DNA of 64,000 bases from positions 1-64,000 of the forward strand of contig PAAY01000014.1 of assembly GCA_002698985.1 (NCBI GenBank), given 5' to 3'. This document shows, in pieces, positions 18,494 through 26,400 of this stretch. Positions within the stretch are counted from its first letter, which is position 1. Each line of letters opens with the position of its first letter. The stretch is from Saprospirales bacterium (lineage in GTDB: Bacteria > Bacteroidota > Bacteroidia > Chitinophagales > Saprospiraceae). The position numbers and the translations under genes are program-made. The notes under the pieces are model-generated. The model did not search any database. It was not told the DNA's origin and worked only from the letters and a program-made list of their open reading frames with translations.

Positions 18494-19420
18494 TCAGTTT
18501 TGGTTCAGTTTGACCAGTTCTTCGTAAACATCCCTGTAATCGTATTGCCGGAGGCTACGAAAAAAATCCAGGGTGCTCTCCAACTGATGCACCTTCGAGG
18601 GCCCCACCAGCACACCTTTCATTTGCGGATGGTAAGCTGCATAAATGAGCCCCACCTGGTGCATGGCGTTCAGCGCCGGCCGGTTTTTGTTTTCCTTCGC
18701 TTGCGCAATGACAGTCCGGATGCCGTTCAGCAGGGAATCGAATTTTTCCGGATCGGCTCCACGGGCTTTGATTGAACTTTGATCGGAATAGCCTTCCTCC
18801 AGTTTCAGTCCGCCGGCGTTGATGCCGTAGGCGTAAAAGCAGCGGGCGCTGAAGTGCCTGGCGTATCGCTCCACATCAGATTGAACAACATTGTGCTTCA
18901 GTTGGATGTCAAAATCAAACCCGTAAGTGCCATTCAGCGAAGCATAAATTTCCGGATGCCTGATACCGGACAGGCCTGGACGCAGCCCTTTCGCCACCAC
19001 CTCGCCAAAAGCCCGAAAGGTATCCTCGATCTCCCTTTCATCCTCCCGGTTGTCCCAATGCACCATGAATGTTTGAAGGTTATTGCCGAAGAGAAACTGG
19101 TACTCGTCCAGCATCATCAGCATAAAGGAGCGGGTCAGCAGGTGATCCGGGGTGTGCATGTTGTTCAGGCTGCCAACTTTGATGTTGACCTGCAAGTCTT
19201 CAACGCCGTTGGCCCGGATCCATTCGGCAAGGATCTGCTCGGCCAACCTGAAGTGCTCCGGCACCCTGTCGATGGGATAATTGGTGGCCGTATCCACCTT
19301 TCGCTGCCCGGCGGCGTACCAGGCATCCAGCAGTTGGAAGGCCGTGACCTTGTCCACCGTCCAGCCCCACATGGCTGTTCCGAGCACCAGTTCATCTGCT
19401 ATCGGGGCGTTTGCACTCAT
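18494..19420 (-). CDS. Aldo/keto reductase family protein
   Basis: I place the start at the ATG at 19420 (MSANAPIADELVLGTAMWGW) rather than the longer frame, because this ATG overlaps the GT2 stop in an ATGA and begins at the first barrel strand. The catalytic tetrad of AKRs can be matched: Asp in VDTATNYP with Tyr just after, Lys in VNIKVGS and His in FMVHWDN. The end (GLIYAAYHPQMKGVLVGPS) forms the last barrel strands, and 308 residues is normal. It sits between a glycosyltransferase and an FAD oxidoreductase, so it probably reduces or oxidises an intermediate in the same route. Substrate not identifiable. Confidence 0.82.
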   Translation of the reverse strand: MSANAPIADELVLGTAMWGWTVDKVTAFQLLDAWYAAGQRKVDTATNYPIDRVPEHFRLAEQILAEWIRANGVEDLQVNIKVGSLNNMHTPDHLLTRSFMLMMLDEYQFLFGNNLQTFMVHWDNREDEREIEDTFRAFGEVVAKGLRPGLSGIRHPEIYASLNGTYGFDFDIQLKHNVVQSDVERYARHFSARCFYAYGINAGGLKLEEGYSDQSSIKARGADPEKFDSLLNGIRTVIAQAKENKNRPALNAMHQVGLIYAAYHPQMKGVLVGPSKVHQLESTLDFFRSLRQYDYRDVYEELVKLNQN

Positions 19421-20148
19421 GCAGGCTTTTTTGTTTTGAGTACTTTCATGGCCTCCAGGTATTGCATGGCAAGGGGTACGATTTTCACCTTGCTGCTGCT
19501 CACGTCGTCCGTCCATTCCACCGGCAGCTCACACATTTTCAGGCCTTTCCATTCAGCCACGGTCAGCAGTTCCGTCGAAAAAAACCAGCCGTCGCTGACG
19601 GCCCCGGCCTCGTGCAGCGGCTGGTAGTGTTTGCGCCACAGCCATTTGAAACCGCACATGCCGTCGGAAAACCGGACGCCGAGGTACATTTTAAGAATAC
19701 GGTTGAAGGCCCGCGAAGTTATTTCCCTTTTCAAGGTTCGGCCAATGACTTTTGACCGTGGGTGCAGCCGGGTGCCATACACCAGGTCGCAGCCCCCTTC
19801 AGTGAGCGCCTGAATAGCCTCCGGAAAATGCTTCAGGTCGGTGGCCAGATCCAGGTCCATGTAGCCAACGATATCCGCATCGGATTGCGACCAGGAGGTC
19901 TTCAGCGCCAGCCCCACCCCTTTCCGGGGAACTTTGAGGGGTTGCACCTCCGGCAGCTTTGCCTTCAGCTCATTGGCAATGTCCCAGGTGCGGTCGGTGG
20001 AACCATTGTCGGCAATGACGATCCGCCAGCGCCAGGGCTCCGGAAAATTGGTTTTCAGAAAGCCATGAAGAATTTCCACTTGCTGGCGCAAAGTGGCCTC
20101 TTCGTTCAGCACCGGGATGGTTACATCAAAACTTGGATAGGATTTCAT
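19417..20148 (-). CDS. Family 2 glycosyltransferase (dolichyl-phosphate-mannose synthase type)
   Basis: A 243-residue GT-A fold transferase without membrane segments. The N-terminal nucleotide-sugar strand (VTIPVLNEEATLRQQV) is followed by IADNGSTDRTW and the metal-binding GYMDLDLATD. The acceptor-side DLVYGTRLHPRS, then GFKWLW, resembles DPM1-like enzymes that load a sugar onto polyprenyl phosphate. It is the first gene of a three-gene operon with one ATGA overlap, followed by the aldo-keto reductase and FAD oxidoreductase genes. The divergent 261-bp spacer to 20410 holds only short palindromes (for example AATGCC-TTC-GGCATT at about 20264-20278). Confidence 0.85.
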   Translation of the reverse strand: MKSYPSFDVTIPVLNEEATLRQQVEILHGFLKTNFPEPWRWRIVIADNGSTDRTWDIANELKAKLPEVQPLKVPRKGVGLALKTSWSQSDADIVGYMDLDLATDLKHFPEAIQALTEGGCDLVYGTRLHPRSKVIGRTLKREITSRAFNRILKMYLGVRFSDGMCGFKWLWRKHYQPLHEAGAVSDGWFFSTELLTVAEWKGLKMCELPVEWTDDVSSSKVKIVPLAMQYLEAMKVLKTKKPA

Positions 20149-20409
20149 TTTCGGGTCGTTTCAGCGGCAAAGAAAACCGTTTATTTGGATTGTTTAATCG
20201 TTTACGCCTTACGGCGTTTAGTCCGCCCTGTCCGGCTGGTCAGACGGGCTTTCAGCGGAGTTTAAATGCCTTCGGCATTGAACAGTAATTGCATTCATAC
20301 TCAGTCAATTCCACCAATTGGTCGAAAGCCGCACCAACAAAGAACAAGCCTTCTTACCTTAGCAGCCGCAATCACCCTTCCTGTTCTGACGAAAATTGAA
20401 TAGTTGTCA

Positions 20410-21426
20410 ATGAGTACCAGTGAATACAAGCCCAAATCATTCTGGCAACGGCCGGAGGGCATTACCGGAATCATCTTTCTGGCCATACTCGGTATAGGCG
20501 GAGGCATCCTGCTGGCCAATGCACTGCCGGCACTTATTGCACTTGCGCAAAATACCGTTTACCTGACGCTGATGCTGATCGCCCTGGCGGCCATCGTGTA
20601 CGTCATTGTGGACCCAAAGATGCGTGCACTGATTGGCTATGGCTACAAGAGTCTCATGCGCTGGATTACCGGCCTCTTCGTCAAACTGGACCCCATCGCC
20701 ATCCTCAAAGCCTATGTGGCTGACCTTCAGGACAACCTCCGCAACATGAACAAGCAAATGAACAAACTGCGCGGGCAGATGCACATCCTGAAGGAGATGA
20801 TGTACAAGAATGAAAAGCAGATAAAGGAAAACCTCGAGCTGGCATCGCAGGCCAAGTCCATGGACAAGCAGGCGGCCATGGTCATCAAAACCCGCAGGGC
20901 AGGCCGGCTCAAAGAGAGCAACATGCGCCTGGATGAGCTCTACAAGAAAATGGAAGTGCTGTACCGCGTGCTGAAACGCATGTACGAAAATTCCGAAGTG
21001 CTCATGGAAGACATCAAGGACCAGGTGATGATCAAAGAGCAGGAGCGCAAAGCCATTCACGCTTCCACTTCGGCCATGCGCTCAGCCATGAACGTCCTCT
21101 CCGGCAACAAAGACAAACGCGCCATGTTTGACGAAGCCCTCGAAGCCGTTGCCGATGACGTGAGCAAAAAAGTGGGTGAAATGGAACGCTTCATGGAAGT
21201 CACTTCCAATTTCATGGACTCCATCGACCTGCAAAAAGGCGTTTTCGAAGAAGAAGGCCTCGACATGCTGGAGAAATGGGAAAAAGAGACTTTTTCCAGC
21301 CTGCTGGGCGAGGAAAAGAAAACCCTCCTCGACAAAGCAAAAGACGACAACGAGGTGCTGGACCTCAACGAACCCATCAAAGTTCCCGAAAGGCAAAGCA
21401 ACCAGTACGACTCGTTTTTTGAATAG
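20410..21426 (+). CDS. Membrane-anchored coiled-coil protein of unknown function
   Basis: The open frame begins at a TTG, but I chose the ATG two codons later (MSTSEYKPKSFW). Two hydrophobic helices occur at about residues 22-45 and 48-68 (GIIFLAILGIGGGILLA; VYLTLMLIALAAIVYVI). The remaining 270 residues are highly charged and helical with long heptad-like stretches (QDNLRNMNKQMNKLRGQMH; KKMEVLYRVLKRMYEN). The topology suggests a helical hairpin in the inner membrane with a cytoplasmic coiled coil, loosely reminiscent of PspA-type or scaffold proteins. I do not recognise the family. It stands alone, convergent with the gene at 21468. Confidence 0.7.
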   Translation: MSTSEYKPKSFWQRPEGITGIIFLAILGIGGGILLANALPALIALAQNTVYLTLMLIALAAIVYVIVDPKMRALIGYGYKSLMRWITGLFVKLDPIAILKAYVADLQDNLRNMNKQMNKLRGQMHILKEMMYKNEKQIKENLELASQAKSMDKQAAMVIKTRRAGRLKESNMRLDELYKKMEVLYRVLKRMYENSEVLMEDIKDQVMIKEQERKAIHASTSAMRSAMNVLSGNKDKRAMFDEALEAVADDVSKKVGEMERFMEVTSNFMDSIDLQKGVFEEEGLDMLEKWEKETFSSLLGEEKKTLLDKAKDDNEVLDLNEPIKVPERQSNQYDSFFE

Positions 21427-21467
21427 TGTCCCACTGGCGCTTTCAGGCAACCGTCCACCGCTCACTC

Positions 21468-23117
21468 CTACCCTTTCCTTGCCACAACCACATACCGGGT
21501 TGAAGCGCAGCTATCCGCCCATTCCGGTATTTCGGCCAGCGAAGTGGCATCGTACAGGCTCACCTCCTGGAAATGCTCCCCAAACAGCTGCCGCATGCGG
21601 TAGAGAGCTGGCAGGTAGCGTTTGTGCTTGCCGGCGTAGTTGATCTTCATCTGTTTTCCACCAAAATCAAGGTTGATGATTTCGCTCTCCTGGTAATTGA
21701 TACCACCTTCTTCAATCAGTTCCGGTGTGCGCAAGGAAACGATGTTGCCCTCGTCTGCGCTCATCAGGTTGGGATACCAGCGAATGTGATCCGGGGTGAT
21801 AAAATCACCGACAAAGTAACCACCATCCTCAAGTATGGCTGCGATTTTGCTAATTGCCTCACCCAGTTTTCTGGCGGGTAGGTATTGCAACACATTCAGA
21901 CCGGAGAAAGCAATGTCCCAGGTTTTTACCGAAGGGTCCAATCCAAGTATATCGCCCACATCCGCCTGGATGCGTTTCCGGGCTTCATTGATCATGGCCT
22001 CTGAAATGTCGATGCCGTAGCACTGCTCAAAACGCAAGCCCAGCTCGTCCATCATGAATTTTTCCACCAGGCCGGTGCCACAACCCAGTGAAATGAGCGA
22101 CTTGCTCGAAAAGTCCACCCCGAATTTTTCCTGAAAGAAAAAGAGGTACCTGCGCATGAAGCTGTCCATGCACGGCTGACAGATCAGTTCGTCGTACATA
22201 CGGGCATAGTCCATAAAAGAATCACCGGACTGTTTCACCCCTTCTACCTGACGTTGGAATGCTGCGGCGTTTTTGAGTTCGCAGTTCAGAATGCGCCATT
22301 GGATGGAATCGCTGACATGGCCGTTTTCGTCAATGACCTGCACAAGCTTTTGCCACAGGGCGACTTTTTGCGAAGCGTCAAAGGTTTTGAAAATCACCTC
22401 TTCCCATCGCCCTTCGGGCAACTCTATGCCTGCTGTTTTCATCTTGCCAAGCCGCCGGCTCAGCTCCACCATGTGCCGCAGGTGTGTTGGAAAGTCCCCC
22501 ATAGCCCCTGGTTCCGAAGATACATATTCCGATTCCGGCAAGGCGAAGAACACGCCACCGTTCACCCGGTGGATCTGCCCATTCTCCAGGTCGAAAAGCC
22601 TGGCCTCTCCGGTCACGTTATCCTGAGCCTCATAAGTTCCGTAAACATGCAGGCTCAGAAAAAATTTATCGGGAGTGGGATTACCCATCTGGTGCACCAG
22701 GTGATGGCTTACACCCACCACATCTCCGGGCTTCATCCGCCACCTGGCCAGGGTCATCAGACCCTCTTCGTCATAGCGGAAAGTGGCGTGCTCGGCAGGG
22801 CCAAACACCTGCACCGCTCCCCACTGGGTGTAGCCGTGATCGTGTATGGTGGAGAAGTCTCCCGGCCGCCAGGACATCACCATGATCTCAAAATTGTCAG
22901 CCTTGTAAACCAGTTTACGGCCATAGCTGTCGGAAACAGGGTGTTCAAAATCCGACCATTGAACCAGGTCACCAGCCTGAACATTGGCTTCCATCACGAT
23001 CTTGCGCATTTCACCGGGATTGCCGGGTGGCGATTCTTTAAGCTGATGTGCTATTTTTTGCAGAGATTCAGGCAGGTACTGATAGGTGGAAGTTTGGTCG
23101 GGCTGTGCAGTTTTCAT
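21468..23117 (-). CDS. Fusion: cysteine-dioxygenase-type cupin + class I SAM methyltransferase
   Basis: Start placed at the ATG at 23117 (MKTAQPDQTS), giving 549 residues. Residues about 60-160 are a cupin of the cysteine dioxygenase family: IHDHGYTQWGAVQVFG carries His92 and His94, and SHHLVHQM supplies a candidate third iron ligand (His138, His139 or His142). Residues about 300-549 form a Rossmann methyltransferase with motif I LISLGCGTG at 342-349 region and the acidic CYGIDISEAMINEAR. A helical linker with LICQPCMD joins them. By family knowledge the first half would oxidise a thiol with O2 and the second would methylate a related substrate. The combination recalls OvoA-like thiol-histidine enzymes in logic only, not in fold. 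Substrate unknown. Confidence 0.8.
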   Translation of the reverse strand: MKTAQPDQTSTYQYLPESLQKIAHQLKESPPGNPGEMRKIVMEANVQAGDLVQWSDFEHPVSDSYGRKLVYKADNFEIMVMSWRPGDFSTIHDHGYTQWGAVQVFGPAEHATFRYDEEGLMTLARWRMKPGDVVGVSHHLVHQMGNPTPDKFFLSLHVYGTYEAQDNVTGEARLFDLENGQIHRVNGGVFFALPESEYVSSEPGAMGDFPTHLRHMVELSRRLGKMKTAGIELPEGRWEEVIFKTFDASQKVALWQKLVQVIDENGHVSDSIQWRILNCELKNAAAFQRQVEGVKQSGDSFMDYARMYDELICQPCMDSFMRRYLFFFQEKFGVDFSSKSLISLGCGTGLVEKFMMDELGLRFEQCYGIDISEAMINEARKRIQADVGDILGLDPSVKTWDIAFSGLNVLQYLPARKLGEAISKIAAILEDGGYFVGDFITPDHIRWYPNLMSADEGNIVSLRTPELIEEGGINYQESEIINLDFGGKQMKINYAGKHKRYLPALYRMRQLFGEHFQEVSLYDATSLAEIPEWADSCASTRYVVVARKG

Positions 23118-23431
23118 AGTCGTGTATTTTAAGTGAAACCATTTCCGGGAAAATAACAATTCCCTTGAATCTGTGCTTTTACCCAACCGGTATTCTGCAC
23201 ATTGCAAGACATTGTCAATACCTGTAATTCGAATATTTATTCCTTAATCAAGCTGAAAAAAAGCCGGAATACCATTATCTTGCAGCCCAATTCACCCATC
23301 TGGTCTTTTCTCACAACAGCCAGCTACATTCCATATCATTTCAAACTGGCACATTTCCATCCCAGGCTATCGGTTTAGGATTTAACTTATTCAGTGTTTC
23401 CCCCCTGAATTGCATCTAAAACATTATAACT
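23118..23431. other. Divergent intergenic region
   Basis: Holds the promoters of the cupin-methyltransferase gene (leftward) and the large secreted protein (rightward). I found no clear TAnnTTTG box, riboswitch or repeat here; the left half is AT-rich (CGAATATTTATTCC at about 23231-23244). Confidence 0.5.
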
Positions 23432-26400
23432 ATGATCAAGCACTATTTACCCAAACAATCCTTGGCAGCGGTAAGAATTGCCTTTTTGGCAGCCTTCTTA
23501 TTCACTGCATTTACCAGCAACAGCTTAATGGCTCAGGCCGAAGATTGCTGTACTGACGGCAACAAAATCGCAGCAATGACCATCACCTACACCGGTGAAG
23601 ATTGCAGCGCCACCAGTCACAACCAGACCCCCGACAAGGTTACTTGCAACGGCGATCCTGCTGACAAACAAGCAGTTCACATCATTGTGAACAACAAGCA
23701 AAACCCCGATGAGGGAGATCTCTTCTTCGAGGGCGATGTGCAGCTTGGAACACCATTCACCGTGGAGGCCGCCACCGCCGGCAAAGACGAATTCAAAGCA
23801 GAAACCTGGTTCCACATTTTCGACGATCAGTGGAACCTGCTCCAGGAAGTCCGTTTCCACACTTCCTGTTCACAACCCATAGCAGCGGGCAACCAGTTCG
23901 GCAGCATCCGGATTGACAAGCTGTTTTTGACAGACGGTACGAGCTGCTCCGCTCAACCGCCTTCCATCTGTACCGGATCAATCACATTGGTCCGCTGGGA
24001 TTGGTCAGACGGATGCAACCTGGGTTCACAAAGTGGTAACTGGCCACCTAATTACATCAATGGAACTGCATGTGCGTTTGAGGTTTCAAACCTTAAACGG
24101 GACGAAGGCAGTAACTCCTGCATCGATGGCCTTGACAACGACAGCGATGACAATGACGCTGTCTGTTTTGACAAATGGAAAAACGATGAGGACGACGACG
24201 ACAACGAAGACAGAACACTTTATTTCGAAATTTCCTTCGACAATGGTGAATCGGGACAACTGACCGCTTGGGAGTTCTACCAAATGGCTCCGCCAATTAT
24301 CGACAACGACAACGAATGCAATAATTACCCTGAATCGATCCGGGTTCGTGTTTTGAAGAACAACGTTCAGATTATTGAACAATACATCGACACGGACCAG
24401 CAGGCCTGGAAAAAGGAATCAATTTCCTTCCCCGGCAACACCGGTAACTTCTCCGGCGGCGACTCCTACAGGTTTGAAATCATCGGTTTTGATCTGAACT
24501 ATCATTGCGGCAGCAATCCCGATGCCCGTGCATTTGGGCTGGACAACATGGAGCTGAAAGGCTGCTGTGGCGATACTCCTCCTCCCGGTTGCGATCCGTG
24601 TGAATTTGCAGGCAAGATTGAAAACGATGAAGCCGAATGTGGTCCATTTGACCCGGAAACAATCGTAGAAGTGGAAGTTGCAGACTGCGACAACACACCC
24701 CCACCCCCACCTCCATTGATGGATTGCTGCCCTTTCCTCGACCATGACCTGGTGCGCATAACCGCCCGGTACACCGGCCAGGACTGCAACGCTTCCTACC
24801 ATGACCAGGACAGCGACAAGGCAAGTTGCGAAGGAAATCCTGGGTCTGCACCATACGTACACATCATCGCCAGTGAAAAAGAAGGTGGCAATGGTGATGT
24901 CTGGTTCGATGGATGGGTCAACCTCGATGACACCTTCGTTATCGACCCAGAATTCGACAACGAAGACGACCTGGCTTCAAACACCTGGGTGGATATCTAT
25001 TCGCCCTCCGGGCAACTGCTCCAAAGGGTAAAATTCCATACTTCCTGCTCCCAACCTCTGGGCATTGGCAACCAGTTTGGCGGCATCCAGATCGTAGAAA
25101 TTGAAGATGAAGACGGTCAGTTTTGTGGCAATTCGGGCAACCCTTCCAATGATTGTTGCCCATTCCTCGACCATGACCTCGTTCGCATTTCCATTCAATA
25201 CACCGGCGAAGATTGCAGCGCATCCAACCACAACCAGGACAGCGACAAGGTTTCCTGCGAGGGTGATCCAGGCTTTGCACCATACGTGCACATCGTCGCC
25301 AGTGAAAAAGAAGGTGGCAATGGTGATGTCTGGTTCGACGGATGGGTCAACCTGGATGAAACCTTTGTTATCGACGCAGAATTCGACAACGAAGACGACC
25401 TGGCTTCAAACACCTGGGTGGATATCTATTCGCCCTCCGGGCAACTGCTCCAAAGGGTGAAATTCCATACTTCCTGCTCCCAACCTCTGGGTATTGGAAA
25501 CCAGTTCGGCAGCCTCCTCATTCTTGAAATCGAGGATGAAGATGGACTCACCTGTGGTCAGGCAACAGGAGATGACGACGACGATCCGCAAGGATCCCAG
25601 GATTGCTGCGACAGCGGCGAAAAAATCGCACAGCTCACCATGACCTACACCGGTGAGGATTGCAGCGCTACCAGCCACAACCAGGATCCCGACAAGGTTT
25701 CCTGCGACGGCGATCCCAACGACATGGCCACCGTCCACATCGTAGCCAGTGAAAAGAAAGGTGGCGATGGTAAAGTCTGGTTCGACGGAACCGTCAACCT
25801 CGGTGAGCAATTCACCCTCGACGCAGCCAATGGCAACGAAAGCAGACTCAAATCAAACACCTGGGTGGATAGTTATTCGCCCTCCGGGCAACTGCTTCAA
25901 AGGGTGCAGTTCCACACCTCCTGCTCGCAGCCCCTCAGCATCGGCAACCAATTTGGCAGCCTGACTGTGGACTTCATCGTTTTCGAAGACGGTTCAAACT
26001 GTGGACCTCCACCGCCGCCACCCACTCCCGACCTGGAATACCAGTGGCTGGCCAGTACGGACGGCTGCCCCGATGACCTCAGCCAGGCCATTCCGGGTGC
26101 CACTGAGCGGGATTACGATCCCGGCTACATCACGCAGACCACCTGGTATGTCCGCCTGGTACGCCCGAAAGATTGCGAAGGCAATGACGACGCATGGACA
26201 GCCTCCAACTGCATCGAAAAGCGGGTGGTCAACCTCGATGTTGATTTCCTCGACATCAGTTGCGACGACAACGGCACCTTCGATCCTGCCGATGACCTTT
26301 GGAGCTTTGGTTTCAAAGTCTCTGGTTCCGGAAACGGCTGGAATGCCACCGCCTACTCCAATGTCGGTGTGCTCCAATTCAGCGGCGACTACGGTGAAAC

